From contig DXFH01000001.1 of NCBI GenBank assembly GCA_019114515.1, positions 1 to 64,000 of the forward strand: a DNA stretch of 64,000 nt, given 5' to 3'. This stretch comes from Candidatus Limosilactobacillus merdigallinarum (lineage in GTDB: Bacteria; Bacillota; Bacilli; Lactobacillales; Lactobacillaceae). The notes under the pieces are model-generated. The model ran no database searches. It was not told the DNA's origin and saw nothing but the letters and a program-made list of their open reading frames with translations. The stretch's first letter is position 1. Every line of letters begins with the position of its first letter. Positions 1 through 8,587 of the stretch are shown one piece after another. Position numbers and translations under genes: made by a program.

Positions 1-40
1 GCTTTTTGTACCTCATAAAAAATTGTTGTAACTTAATCAT
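1..40 (-). CDS. Start of an unidentified gene cut by the left edge
   Basis: An ATG at 38-40 (minus strand) follows a good ribosome binding site, GGAAGAGGTG, about six bases upstream. It opens a frame reading MIKLQQFFMRYKK before the window ends. Thirteen codons are too few to name a family. A perfect TATAAT lies 31 bases upstream, which supports a real transcript start here. I infer a gene from the RBS plus promoter; the product is unknown. Confidence 0.45.
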   Translation of the reverse strand, partial: MIKLQQFFMRYKK

Positions 41-70
41 TTTTCACCTCTTCCTTTCTTGACACTACAC

Positions 71-126
71 ATTATAGGTAAAAAACAATTTAGGTGACTT
101 GACTGTTATCAAGATACTAGTGTCTT
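71..126 (-). promoter_or_regulatory. Putative -10 box and dyad operator upstream of the left-edge gene
   Basis: On the minus strand a perfect TATAAT -10 hexamer (71-76) precedes the left-edge gene. No convincing -35 is seen at 17 bases. Upstream at 111-126 is a near-perfect 16-bp dyad, AAGATACTAGTGTCTT, which could be a regulator binding site. Function is inferred from position and symmetry only. Confidence 0.3.
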
Positions 127-263
127 TTTATATTTATCTTTTAAGCAAAAAATCACAGTTTTATTGTGTAAATTTCGTTTAATAAAAGAGAGAATATACA
201 AAAAAGACTAGAAACCATGCAAAAAGCATAGACTCTGGCTTTCAAATTTCAGTTCTATAAAAA

Positions 264-820
264 TTAATGTGCCAATTTAATCTCTCCAGCAGCAATTGGC
301 AAAGTTGTATGTGCATCATAACTCATAACATTACCAGCAACGCTAGATGGCAATTTAAGATCCGCTGGTACGCCGTGTAAATAAACTACTCGTTTGTCTA
401 ATTGAAGATCGTCACTACCAAATGCTTACTTAAATTTTGCTTGTAAATCTTTTAATGGGACATCCTTATCATATTCATAATGACCGTATTTATCTGCAAC
501 CGGGTAGTCATCATGGGGAATGTTCATTTCCTGTGGTGCATCATCAAAAGGAACCATCGTTGTCCCAGATACTGCCTCTGTTTCAGGTAAATCAATAAAA
601 TCATCATGATTCACATCCTGCATTAGCGTCGGAATATGAGCTTATTTCCCATCTGGAAATCTATGGAAATGTTCCCAATGTTCAATATTGGCAGGCTTAT
701 CAAACATTTCCACATGAATATGAAGACTATTACCATTTTCACTGAATGTTGCTATTCATGCGTCTGTGTTTCAATTTTATCCGCATTTATTGGTTTAATT
801 TTTGCAATATAGTCAACCAT
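264..820 (-). pseudogene. Decayed gene for a ~185-residue protein of unknown function
   Basis: The minus strand starts with an RBS (GGAAGGATG) and ATG at 820, then reads MVDYIAKIKPINADKIETQTHE. A frameshift at about 752 shifts the frame to ATFSENGNSLHIHVEMFDKP. An in-frame TAA interrupts at about 640 (FPDGK*AHIPT) and another at 426-428 (LQAKFK*AFGSDD). The frame resumes to the natural stop at 264. The 65-aa ORF in the track (426-623) is only the middle piece. Both nonsense codons are TAA and could come from CAA (Gln) by C-to-T change. His-rich HIHVEMFDK and YLHGVPADLKLPSS segments recall CHRD-type small proteins of lactobacilli, but I cannot confirm the family. Three lesions make translation of the full protein very unlikely. 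Confidence 0.8.
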
Positions 821-1074
821 ATTTCTCATCCTTCCATTTGATTATTGCGATAGAAATCTAGCATAAAAGCATTTTACAAAAATTGATTAGGATCAATAAA
901 TTAAATCTTTGATTATAAATATCTTTAATAATTAACATCCATCATCTTATCGTCATGTCAACCATTACTGCTTTTCTCATCAACTTAACCAACTCAACTC
1001 CCCAAAACGGACAATTATCTACACAACCTAAAAATCCAGCACGTTGTCCACTTGACCCTCTAGCTCAACAAGCA
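821..1074. other. AT-rich non-coding stretch
   Basis: No ORF with a ribosome binding site was found between the pseudogene start and the rlmD terminator. The stretch contains the pseudogene promoter region but no clear -35/-10 pair. It looks like decayed DNA. Confidence 0.4.
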
Positions 1075-1120
1075 AAAAGTGTACTAATTCCTATCGTTTA
1101 GAAAGGAATTAGCACACTTT
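1072..1120 (-). terminator. rlmD intrinsic terminator
   Basis: Arms AAAGTGTACTAATTCC (1076-1091) and GGAATTAGCACACTTT (1105-1120) pair over 16 bp with one wobble. On the minus strand the stem is followed by TTTTT. It lies 39 bases past the rlmD stop codon. Confidence 0.8.
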
Positions 1121-1158
1121 CAATCACTTATGAATGCCGCCACACCGGCGATTATCGG

Positions 1159-2535
1159 CTATTTCCCTGTACGTTCCAGGACAGTAACAGATTCAACATG
1201 CGTCGTCTGCGGGAACATATCAACTGGCTGAACTGGTTTGGCCACATGGTAGCCCTGCTCCATAAAACGCTGCACATCACGAACCAAAGTGGCCGGGTTG
1301 CAGCTCACATAGATCACTTTTGGCACAGCCATCTTGCCGGCAGCCTCGATCAATTCTTCACCAAGGCCCTTACGCGGCGGATCGACAATTAATACATCCG
1401 GCTTTAGACCCGCTCCTTGCCACTTCGCCATCTGCTCTTCGGCTTTACCAACCACAAATTCCGCATTTTCGATATGGTTATTCTTGGCATTTTGTTTAGC
1501 ATCCGCGATGGCTTCCGGCACAATTTCGACACCGTAAACCTTCTTGGCATGCTGGGCAACCACTAATGAAATCGTCCCAATGCCACAATAAGCATCGATC
1601 ACGGTCTGACTGCCATCTAATCCGGCATTGGCAATGGCATTTTGGTAAAGGCGCTCCGTTTGTTGCGGATTAACTTGGTAGAACGATAATGGTGAAATCG
1701 TAAATTGAATGCCCAACAAGCGATCTTGAATGGTACCGGAGCCATAAAGCGTATGGTTAGTGGTCCCAAGAAGGCGGTTAGTATTTTGATCATTAATATT
1801 CTGCACTACGGTCTTCAAATCAGGTACTTGTTCCACTAAGGCCGCAGTGATTTCCGCAGCGTGTGGCAGCTTCTTGGTATTGGTTACCAGTACCACCATT
1901 ACTTCGTGACTGTAGTAACCACGCCGTACCATGACCGTCCGGATGCATCCGCGACCAGTCTGCTCATCATAGGACTGAATATGGAACTTCCTTAGTTGAT
2001 CACGTACTGCCAAAATCGTCGCATCAATCGCCGGATCCTGAATCAGGTAATCTTCAATGGGCACCAAATCGTGGCTACCCCGGCGGTAGAACCCTGTCTC
2101 CAGCTGCCCCTTGATTAGCTTAACCGGCACTTGGGCCTTGTTACGATAACGGTAAGGTTTAGCCATTCCCATCGTTGATAAAACTTCCACATCATCAAGG
2201 TGCGCTTTTTCGAATAGTTCCTTAATTTGGTGTTGTTTAAAACGTAATTGCGCTTCGTAATTCAAGTTACCTAATGGCGTGATACCCGTTTGCAAGTAAC
2301 GGTTATCCTTTAATTCCACCCGGTCAGGGCTCTTCTTTTGCCAAGACAAAGCTCGTCCCCATGCAAAGTGGCGCGTAACTTTGGTGACAACGAAAGTGAT
2401 CTCTTCTCCAGGAAGTGCGTTCGGAATAAAAATCGGGTAATGTTCTAGCTTCACTACGCCATTTCCCTGGTAAGTCAAATCAATCACTTGCCCTTTACAC
2501 TCTTCATTCTTGTGAACTGGCAATTTAACCTTCAT
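1159..2535 (-). CDS. rlmD: 23S rRNA (uracil-5-)-methyltransferase, RumA/RlmD family
   Basis: SAM-dependent methyltransferase of the TrmA/RumA family, which makes 5-methyluridine in 23S rRNA. The N-terminal ~60 residues form a TRAM RNA-binding domain. The C-terminal half carries the SAM-binding motif DAYCGIGTISL and the catalytic-cysteine motif VSCNPATL. The ORF track starts at a TTG at 2550, but the SD GGAGG lies inside those first codons, so the ATG at 2535 (MKVKLPVHKNEE) is the start, giving 458 aa. The segment that in E. coli RumA carries the Fe-S cysteines reads TGITPLGNLNYE here, without cysteines, so this protein probably lacks the cluster. Closely related Gram-positive enzymes may modify two uridines (RlmCD type), so the exact target is open. 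It ends a minus-strand group and has a strong terminator. Confidence 0.9.
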   Translation of the reverse strand: MKVKLPVHKNEECKGQVIDLTYQGNGVVKLEHYPIFIPNALPGEEITFVVTKVTRHFAWGRALSWQKKSPDRVELKDNRYLQTGITPLGNLNYEAQLRFKQHQIKELFEKAHLDDVEVLSTMGMAKPYRYRNKAQVPVKLIKGQLETGFYRRGSHDLVPIEDYLIQDPAIDATILAVRDQLRKFHIQSYDEQTGRGCIRTVMVRRGYYSHEVMVVLVTNTKKLPHAAEITAALVEQVPDLKTVVQNINDQNTNRLLGTTNHTLYGSGTIQDRLLGIQFTISPLSFYQVNPQQTERLYQNAIANAGLDGSQTVIDAYCGIGTISLVVAQHAKKVYGVEIVPEAIADAKQNAKNNHIENAEFVVGKAEEQMAKWQGAGLKPDVLIVDPPRKGLGEELIEAAGKMAVPKVIYVSCNPATLVRDVQRFMEQGYHVAKPVQPVDMFPQTTHVESVTVLERTGK

Positions 2536-2866
2536 AATTTCCTCCGTCAAATTCAGTAGTAGTTACATTGTAAAACAGTTTGCGTCTGCTTTCATTCATA
2601 AACAGACGCTTTTATATATCGTTACGAGACCGACTTAAGCAAGTTTTAATTGTCTTTAGGAATTGCTTAAGCTCCGTCCAAAATATCGTTATCACTAGTT
2701 AAATATAGTATGATTAAGTCAGCAAATAACTCAACGGCGTTTATATAAGGAAAGGATGAATACCATGGATTAAATTGATACTCACGCCTTTTTTAGAGTT
2801 ATTAGAGTTATTACAGTTGGCAATAACGGTTATCGATTGAAAACATAGGAAAAGGAAGTGACATTT
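2536..2866. other. Intergenic region with a small hairpin
   Basis: About 330 bases between the divergent rlmD and the GlsB-like gene. It contains a hairpin GCGTCTG/CAGACGC (2582-2609) followed by TTTTATAT on the plus strand, which looks like a terminator but has no plus-strand gene upstream. An RBS-like AAGGAAAGG near 2752 leads only to a five-codon frame (MNTMD), which I do not call. A TATGAT near 2710 could be a -10 for the plus-strand gene, with no good -35. Confidence 0.4.
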
Positions 2867-3127
2867 ATGAACTGGATTTGGGCAATAATTGTCGGCAGCT
2901 TAATCGGTTTAATTGCTGGTGCCATTACCCGGCGCGGCGGCTCCATGGGCTGGATCGCCAACATTATCGCGGGTCTTTTAGGATCCATCCTGGGTGAGGA
3001 CATTTTCGGCGCTTGGGGACCAAGTATGGCGGGAATGTCACTAATACCCTCGGTTCTCGGAGCGGTGATCCTCGTAATGGTTGTATCGGTAGTCTTAAGC
3101 ATTACCAAAGATCGTAACCACGCATAA
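2867..3127 (+). CDS. GlsB/YeaQ/YmgE family stress-response membrane protein
   Basis: An 86-residue, glycine-rich, very hydrophobic protein with three predicted membrane segments (about residues 3-20, 28-45 and 55-80). The motif ITRRGGSMGWIANIIAGLLGSILG is typical of the GlsB/YeaQ/YmgE (transglycosylase-associated) family, associated with stress but of unknown biochemical role. The ATG at 2867 follows AAGGAA by 10 bases; the GTG chosen in the ORF track (2858) overlaps the SD and is unlikely. It stands alone on the plus strand and faces dagK, with a shared terminator between them. Confidence 0.85.
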   Translation: MNWIWAIIVGSLIGLIAGAITRRGGSMGWIANIIAGLLGSILGEDIFGAWGPSMAGMSLIPSVLGAVILVMVVSVVLSITKDRNHA

Positions 3128-3180
3128 CCACCTAATAATTAACTCATCCTATCGCATTCAACGGCTTATCAACACAAAAT

Positions 3181-3212
3181 AAGACCTCCGGCAAAATGTC
3201 GGAGGTCTTTTA
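3181..3212. terminator. Bidirectional terminator between glsB-like gene and dagK
   Basis: Hairpin AGACCTCCG gcaaaatgt CGGAGGTCT followed by TTTT on the plus strand and a T-rich run on the other strand (AAAATAAG read in reverse). It can serve both convergent genes. Confidence 0.85.
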
Positions 3213-3229
3213 GTCACGCTCAATCACGT

Positions 3230-4231
3230 TTATTCATCTTTAATTTGGCCAACACCACGAACGAAGTCATCCTCCGCCTTTTGCAAATCTGGTGAAATAT
3301 CGCTCATTGCCTTATCAGGAATGGCAACGACATTTGCAACAACGTCAATGTGCTGGTGCAAAGCGTGAAATTCCATCGGGGCGTCACCACCATACTCACC
3401 ATCCAAGTTAATCATCAGACGGTCAGTCTTACTAAGTGGCGTTACTTTGACATCCTTAGCTTTGGCATAGATGACCCGCGGGTCGCCTAAATGGTTACCC
3501 TTCAAGGCCTTCGCCATCAGCTGCATTAGGCCAACCATGCTGGAATCTTTAACGATCAACAAAGAGAACTTGCCATCGTCCAGCGCTGCATCGGGCACAA
3601 TCTGCTCAAAACCACCTACTGAATTGGTCATAGCTAAAAAGATCGTCGACGCTTTGCCACGGAATTCATGACCATCATACTGGATGTCCATCTCAACCGG
3701 CTTCACTCGCGGTAACATTTCAGCACCCTTAGCAAAGTAAGCCAGATAACCGAACAGAGATTTGATTTGTGATGAAACATCGTAGGTTAATTCAGTCAGC
3801 GTCCCACCGGCAGCAATGTTGATAAAGTAATGCTTACCAGCTTGACCAATGTCAACCAACAAGTGGTTTTCTGGCTTCAGAATTACTTTGGCCGCCGCTA
3901 CCGGGTCTTCACGCGGGATGCGCAATGCCCGGGCATAGTCATTAGTGGTTCCTGCCGGGATCAATGCAAAACGGGGCCGTTTATCTAACCCGGCAATCCC
4001 ATTGATGACTTGGTTGACGGTCCCATCACCACCGGCCGCCACGATCAGGTCAAAGCCTTCTTTAGCACAGCGCGTTGCCTCATCCCGTGCGGAATTCGGC
4101 GCTGGCGTTGTCGCAAAGGCACTGGTTTCATAACCAGCCTGTTCGTAGACGGCTAAAATATCAGCCAGATCGTTGTGCATGACTTCACGTCCGGCAACTG
4201 GGTTATAAATTATCCGTGCGCGTTTTCGCAT
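3230..4231 (-). CDS. dagK: Diacylglycerol/lipid kinase (YegS/DgkB family)
   Basis: Soluble lipid kinase of 333 aa. The catalytic domain has the nucleotide-binding motif GGDGTVNQVING at about residue 68 and a downstream conserved PAGTTNDYARAL segment. The family phosphorylates diacylglycerol to phosphatidate, which recycles the diacylglycerol left by lipoteichoic acid synthesis in Gram-positive bacteria. The start has an AAGGAGGT ribosome binding site. It lies 18 bases after gatB and is the last gene of the gatCAB unit. Confidence 0.9.
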   Translation of the reverse strand: MRKRARIIYNPVAGREVMHNDLADILAVYEQAGYETSAFATTPAPNSARDEATRCAKEGFDLIVAAGGDGTVNQVINGIAGLDKRPRFALIPAGTTNDYARALRIPREDPVAAAKVILKPENHLLVDIGQAGKHYFINIAAGGTLTELTYDVSSQIKSLFGYLAYFAKGAEMLPRVKPVEMDIQYDGHEFRGKASTIFLAMTNSVGGFEQIVPDAALDDGKFSLLIVKDSSMVGLMQLMAKALKGNHLGDPRVIYAKAKDVKVTPLSKTDRLMINLDGEYGGDAPMEFHALHQHIDVVANVVAIPDKAMSDISPDLQKAEDDFVRGVGQIKDE

Positions 4232-4249
4232 TGCTGGCTGACCTCCTTA

Positions 4250-5674
4250 CTATTTTGCCTGCAGTGACTTCATCAAAAGCTGGTTAACAATCTTCGGGTT
4301 AGCCTTACCATGAGTTTGCTTCATAATTTGACCAACTAGGTAGCCGACAGCCCGGTCCTTACCATTCTTGAAGTCGACAATCGACTGCTGGTTGTTAGCT
4401 AACACATCATCAATAATTGGCTGCAATTGAGCAGGATCAGACAGTTGTACCAGATTGTGACTCTTAGCGTATTCAGCTGGATCTTCTCCGGCAATGATCC
4501 CCTTGAAGACCTTCTTAGCCATCTTCGAAGAAATCGTGCCATCAGTGATCAGCTTAATCATGCCGGCCAGGTGAGCAGGAGTGAGCTTCGTATCCTGCAG
4601 GTCAACTTGCTCATCGTTCAAGTAGCTGTTCACATCGTTCATCAGGTAGTTAGCAACCCGCTTAGGATCGCCACCCAACTTGACCGCTTCATCAAAGAAG
4701 TCAGACATTTCCTTGGTTTGCGTCAGCACTTCAGCATCGTACTTGGTCAGGCCAAGATCATTGACGTAACGTTCACGCCGGCTATTTGGCATTTCGGGCA
4801 TGTCTTCTTTAATTTCGTTAATCCAGTCATCGGAAACATCCAACGGTGGAATATCTGGTTCGGGGAAGTAACGGTAGTCGTCACTACCTTCCTTAGAACG
4901 CATTTCCTTGGTCGTCTTGGTTGGTTCATCGTAACGCCGTGTTTCCTGAACGACACTGTGACCAGACAGGATAACCTGCTGTTGCCGCTTCTCTTCGTAT
5001 TCCAGCGCGTTCTTGACGAAGTTGAAGGAGTTAATGTTCTTCATTTCCGTCCGGGTGCCCAGCTTGTCAGTACCGTATGGGTGGATAGAAATGTTGGTGT
5101 CGACACGCATCGACCCTTCTTCCATCTTCACGTCAGAAATGCCAGTAAATTGGATCCGCTGACGCAAAGCTTCCAAGTAGGCAACTGCTTCATCTGCAGA
5201 AGCAATGTCTGGCTTAGAAACGATTTCGATCAAAGGCGTACCTTGCCGGTTTAAGTCAACATATGAATACTTGCCCGTGTGCGTGTTCTTACCGGCATCT
5301 TCTTCAATGTGCATTTCGGCAATTCCGATCTTCTTCTTTTTGCCGTTAACTTCAATTTCAACCCAGCCATCGGTAGCAATCGGCGTATCAGATTGCGTAA
5401 TTTGGTAAGCCTTTGGGTTATCAGGATAGAAGTAGTTCTTCCGGTCAAAGTGCATCTTGTGAGTAATGTTGGCATGCAGAGCTAAGCCAGCCATGATCCC
5501 GTCACGCACTACCCCCTTGTTCAGGGTTGGCAGCGTACCAGGATAACCCCAGTCAATTACATTAGTGTTCAGGTTTGGTTCATCACCATATTCAACCGGT
5601 GATGGACTGTAAATTTTAGACTTGGTTTTCAGCTCTACGTGGACTTCAAGACCAATGGTTGTTTGGAAATTCAT
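4250..5674 (-). CDS. gatB: Asp-tRNA(Asn)/Glu-tRNA(Gln) amidotransferase subunit B
   Basis: Subunit B (474 aa) of the GatCAB amidotransferase, which converts misacylated Glu-tRNA(Gln) and Asp-tRNA(Asn) to the amides; needed where glutaminyl-tRNA synthetase is missing. GatB activates the carboxyl group by phosphorylation and binds tRNA. Visible are the N-terminal [11 protein letters not shown] motif, the [14 protein letters not shown] segment and the C-terminal YqeY-like helical tail ending in [11 protein letters not shown]. The start codon follows GGAGG and lies one base after the gatA stop, so the two are translationally linked. Confidence 0.97.
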   Translation of the reverse strand: MNFQTTIGLEVHVELKTKSKIYSPSPVEYGDEPNLNTNVIDWGYPGTLPTLNKGVVRDGIMAGLALHANITHKMHFDRKNYFYPDNPKAYQITQSDTPIATDGWVEIEVNGKKKKIGIAEMHIEEDAGKNTHTGKYSYVDLNRQGTPLIEIVSKPDIASADEAVAYLEALRQRIQFTGISDVKMEEGSMRVDTNISIHPYGTDKLGTRTEMKNINSFNFVKNALEYEEKRQQQVILSGHSVVQETRRYDEPTKTTKEMRSKEGSDDYRYFPEPDIPPLDVSDDWINEIKEDMPEMPNSRRERYVNDLGLTKYDAEVLTQTKEMSDFFDEAVKLGGDPKRVANYLMNDVNSYLNDEQVDLQDTKLTPAHLAGMIKLITDGTISSKMAKKVFKGIIAGEDPAEYAKSHNLVQLSDPAQLQPIIDDVLANNQQSIVDFKNGKDRAVGYLVGQIMKQTHGKANPKIVNQLLMKSLQAK

Positions 5675-5675
5675 C

Positions 5676-7148
5676 TTAGTCTTGGCCTCCTAACTTTGGG
5701 TTGCGCTTGTGAACATCCGTCGTCTGTTCAAAGACATAAGCAGCGTCGTACAGCGTCTGTTCGTCAAACTGCTTACCGATAATCTGCAGACCAACTGGCA
5801 TACCATCCTTCTTAGAGAAGCCAGCTGGCACAGACATTGCTGGCAGTCCAGCCATGTTGACTGGAACAGTCAGCGTATCGTTGAAGTACATCTTCGTTGG
5901 GTCATCAACTTCACTACCGATTTCAAAGGCAGTGGTTGCACCAGTAGCACCCATGATGACATCGTGATCCTTCAATACATTGAAGAAGTCGTTAGCCATT
6001 AAGCGACGTACTTTAGCAGCCTTATTGAAGTAGGCATCGTAGAAACCGGCAGACAGCGAGAAGGTCCCCAGCATGATCCGCCGTTTAACTTCTTCACCAA
6101 AGCCTTCTGTCCGACTGCGTACATAAACGTCTTCCAGGTTCTTGGCATCCTTAGCACGGAAACCATAACGAATGCCATCATACCGTTGCAAGTTTGATGA
6201 AGCTTCTGAAGAGGCCAGGATGTAGTAAGCTGGCACACCATACTTCGTATGTGGCATCTTAACTGTGTCAATCGTGGCACCTAGTGATTCGTAGTGCTTC
6301 AAAGCAGCTTCGATTACTTCACGCACATCCGGATCAAGCTTGTCGCTTACGTATTCTTCTGGTACCGCAATCCGTAAGCCCTGGACTGAGGCATCATCTA
6401 AGCCCGCTGCCCAGTTAGGAACTTCCTTATCAGCAGAAGTCATGTCATGCTTGTCTAGTCCACTGATTGCCTGCATCAAAATGGCGTTATCCTTAACGCT
6501 CTTGGTTAACCAGCCCACTTGGTCAAAGCTGGAACCAAAGGCAACCACGCCCCAACGAGAAACACGGCCGTAAGTTGGCTTCATCCCAACAATTCCGTTG
6601 AATGATGCGGGCATCCGGATAGAACCACCGGTATCCGTACCAAAAGCACCTAAAACATCACCGGCAGCAACGGCAGCAGCAGAACCACCAGAAGAACCGC
6701 CAGGAACGCGTGTCAGATTCCATGGGTTGTGCGTAGTCTTGAAGGCGGAATTTTCCGTTGACGAACCCATCGCAAATTCATCCAGGTTGGTCTTACCAAC
6801 GTTGATGGCACCGGCCTGCTTAATCTTTTCCACTACCGTAGCGTCATATACGGGATTGAAGTTTGCCAAAATCTTGGAAGCAGCCGTAGTAGTAAGGCCC
6901 TTAGTCAGAATGTTGTCCTTAACTGCCAACGGGATCCCGGATAATAGTTGATCATCCGCAACCCCTGCCTTATCAATTTCAGCAGCCCGCTTTAATGCGG
7001 CTTCCTTATTCAATGCTAAGAAAGCCTGCACTTGATCATCGGTTTCGTCAATCCGGTCAAATGCCCGCTTAACGAGGTCGGTTGCAGAAACATCACCGTT
7101 TACCAGCTGCTGATGCAGTTCTGAAATACTGGTGTTGTAAAAACTCAT
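5676..7148 (-). CDS. gatA: Asp-tRNA(Asn)/Glu-tRNA(Gln) amidotransferase subunit A
   Basis: Amidase-signature subunit (490 aa) that releases ammonia from glutamine for GatB. The Ser-cisSer-Lys triad is visible: Lys77 in IPLAVKDN, the serine-rich [14 protein letters not shown] motif, and [12 protein letters not shown]. Its start overlaps the gatC stop by four bases (ATGA), indicating translational coupling. Length is normal for the family. Confidence 0.97.
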   Translation of the reverse strand: MSFYNTSISELHQQLVNGDVSATDLVKRAFDRIDETDDQVQAFLALNKEAALKRAAEIDKAGVADDQLLSGIPLAVKDNILTKGLTTTAASKILANFNPVYDATVVEKIKQAGAINVGKTNLDEFAMGSSTENSAFKTTHNPWNLTRVPGGSSGGSAAAVAAGDVLGAFGTDTGGSIRMPASFNGIVGMKPTYGRVSRWGVVAFGSSFDQVGWLTKSVKDNAILMQAISGLDKHDMTSADKEVPNWAAGLDDASVQGLRIAVPEEYVSDKLDPDVREVIEAALKHYESLGATIDTVKMPHTKYGVPAYYILASSEASSNLQRYDGIRYGFRAKDAKNLEDVYVRSRTEGFGEEVKRRIMLGTFSLSAGFYDAYFNKAAKVRRLMANDFFNVLKDHDVIMGATGATTAFEIGSEVDDPTKMYFNDTLTVPVNMAGLPAMSVPAGFSKKDGMPVGLQIIGKQFDEQTLYDAAYVFEQTTDVHKRNPKLGGQD

Positions 7149-7459
7149 TTATCTCCGTCCTCGCTTTCATCAATAATGGCAGGAACCTTGATCAGGCCAT
7201 CCTGAGTGTCAGGTGCGTTCTTCAATAGAGCATCACGCTGGTTGCTGCGAACGCCCTTGTCTTCGCGCATTACGTTTACTTCAGTGGTTGGGGAATACAT
7301 CGGTTCTACCCCATCCGTATCAACCTTTTGTAGGTCCGTAAACAAGCCGATGATTTCCTCTAATTGAGGAGTGATCTTATCCAGCGCTTCGTCATCAAAT
7401 GACAATTTGGCAAGGTCAGCCACGTGCTGAACTTCTTGACGATCAATCTTTTCAGCCAT
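7145..7459 (-). CDS. gatC: Asp-tRNA(Asn)/Glu-tRNA(Gln) amidotransferase subunit C
   Basis: Small subunit (104 aa) that ties GatA to GatB. The N-terminal IDRQEVQHVADLAKLSF and the conserved VEPMYSPTTEVNVMREDK segment are typical. The ATG follows a GAAAGAGG site. It is the first gene of gatC-gatA-gatB-dagK here; in many lactobacilli camS lies directly upstream, but here a pectinesterase gene does. Confidence 0.95.
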   Translation of the reverse strand: MAEKIDRQEVQHVADLAKLSFDDEALDKITPQLEEIIGLFTDLQKVDTDGVEPMYSPTTEVNVMREDKGVRSNQRDALLKNAPDTQDGLIKVPAIIDESEDGDK

Positions 7460-7497
7460 TCTTTAAACCTCTTTCCATGTTTTTGATATACCATTTT

Positions 7498-7506
7498 ATT
7501 CTATCA
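7498..7506 (-). promoter_or_regulatory. Extended -10 promoter for gatC
   Basis: Minus-strand TGATAGAAT carries a TG extension and a TAGAAT -10. The -35 region is weak. It sits about 40 bases before the gatC start and would give gatCAB its own promoter, which it needs because the unit is separated from camS. Confidence 0.45.
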
Positions 7507-7539
7507 CAAGGGATCGTCCTAAACGAGTACAGACCTTCC

Positions 7540-7554
7540 TGTAAACGGTTCAAT
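7540..7554. promoter_or_regulatory. Second copy of the AACCGTTTACAG operator-like motif
   Basis: TGTAAACGGTTCAAT shares the 12-mer CTGTAAACGGTT with the operator at the -35 of the GPH transporter promoter. It lies between the pectinesterase stop and the gatC promoter. It matches the catabolite-responsive (cre) consensus with one mismatch. A LacI-family or CcpA site is inferred. Confidence 0.35.
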
Positions 7555-7555
7555 C

Positions 7556-8491
7556 TTATTGATGCTGTTCACCATTAAAGTATTCGTCAATTTCTTTCAT
7601 CAATTGCTGGTCTTCTTTGCCATAGACCTTCGCCCATGCTGGCCGCTTGCCGCCTGGCTGACAATCATATTCACGAAAGTCGGCTAAGTCAGCACTGTGC
7701 GGATCATCGCTCCACAAGTGCCAGACTTGGTCACTAATGCCTTCGCCAAGTTGACAATCAACATAGTAGGCTTTGGCGTATGGCCGCCATGGCCGTCCTA
7801 AGAAGTGATTCTGTACGCCGGAAGCCGTCATAATGCGGCAATGATCAAAGATAAAGCCATATTTGCGTTCTTGATCGGTGCATGGTGCACAAACATACCC
7901 TTCTTCTGGATCGGTTTTGCTCAATAATGATTGAATAGTGCTATTCTTAATCCAAACACTGCCGCCACCAAAGATGTAGTCGATGTTGCCTTCAATGTAG
8001 CAGTCATTCAATTGGTAACGAGCATCTTTCAATTCACGGTGAGCCACTGGTGTGTCAGGAACCGTGTTATCCCGATTCATATGAATAATTGGGCCAAAGC
8101 AGACAGTATCTTGGAAGCCTAAGAAACTGCAATTGTTAAAACCAATATGGTCACCATTAGCATAAACCGCGACGGCCTGACCCACTTTAGATCCTAAACC
8201 AGCACTGTTTTGGAAGGTTAAACCGTTGAACAAGATTTGTTCACCTTCGACCAGAACCGTTGCAGTATTAAATGTCTGATTATGGCCTAAAGCATCCGCA
8301 CCCAGCGCATAATCGATGACGACCGGTCCCATGGACTTAATTTCCAAATGTTGGCCAACAATGTGGAGACGCTGGTAATAATGTCCCCTAGTGAAGACGA
8401 TTTGGGTGACTTCATCACTTTCAAGCATTGTCTTCTTATCATCTAAGATTTCTTGGACGTTTTGGTATGGAGTAACTTCGATTGTTTGCAT
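7556..8491 (-). CDS. Pectinesterase (carbohydrate esterase family 8), no signal peptide
   Basis: Right-handed beta-helix pectin methylesterase, 311 aa from the ATG at 8491, which has a GAGG site; the track start 20 codons upstream has none. Family motifs are present: GQAVAVYANGDHIGF, the catalytic-Asp motif FLGFQDTV, the second Asp in IDYIFGGGSVW, and the LGRPWRPY motif with the catalytic Arg. The enzyme removes methyl groups from galacturonate residues. There is no signal peptide or anchor, so it should act in the cytoplasm on imported short oligogalacturonides rather than on polymeric pectin. The neighbouring GPH transporter is the likely importer. A terminator separates the two genes, so it may have partial read-through or its own promoter. 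No polygalacturonase or lyase is in the window. Confidence 0.88.
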   Translation of the reverse strand: MQTIEVTPYQNVQEILDDKKTMLESDEVTQIVFTRGHYYQRLHIVGQHLEIKSMGPVVIDYALGADALGHNQTFNTATVLVEGEQILFNGLTFQNSAGLGSKVGQAVAVYANGDHIGFNNCSFLGFQDTVCFGPIIHMNRDNTVPDTPVAHRELKDARYQLNDCYIEGNIDYIFGGGSVWIKNSTIQSLLSKTDPEEGYVCAPCTDQERKYGFIFDHCRIMTASGVQNHFLGRPWRPYAKAYYVDCQLGEGISDQVWHLWSDDPHSADLADFREYDCQPGGKRPAWAKVYGKEDQQLMKEIDEYFNGEQHQ

Positions 8492-8536
8492 AATGTAATG
8501 CCTCGATTCATTTATGAATAGTATGCTTAAGCAATA

Positions 8537-8573
8537 AAAACGGGTCCACAACTACTGCTGAGGACCCGTTTAG
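8537..8573 (-). terminator. Terminator after the GPH transporter gene
   Basis: Arms AAACGGGTCC (8538-8547) and GGACCCGTTT (8562-8571) pair perfectly over 10 bp; on the minus strand the stem ends in TTTTTATTG. It lies 15 bases past the transporter stop and 46 bases before the pectinesterase start, so it may set the ratio of the two. Confidence 0.85.
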
Positions 8574-8587
8574 TTTAATTAATTAAA

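Noticed and set aside
2582-2613. Terminator on the plus strand
   Set aside because: Hairpin and T-run are present but there is no plus-strand gene upstream, so a terminator role is unsupported.
2752-2774. Five-codon frame MNTMD after an RBS-like AAGGAAAGG
   Set aside because: Too short to support; could be a chance RBS.
4427-5254. 275-aa plus-strand ORF opposite gatB
   Set aside because: Antisense shadow of a conserved gene; no RBS, and composition is that of the complementary frame.
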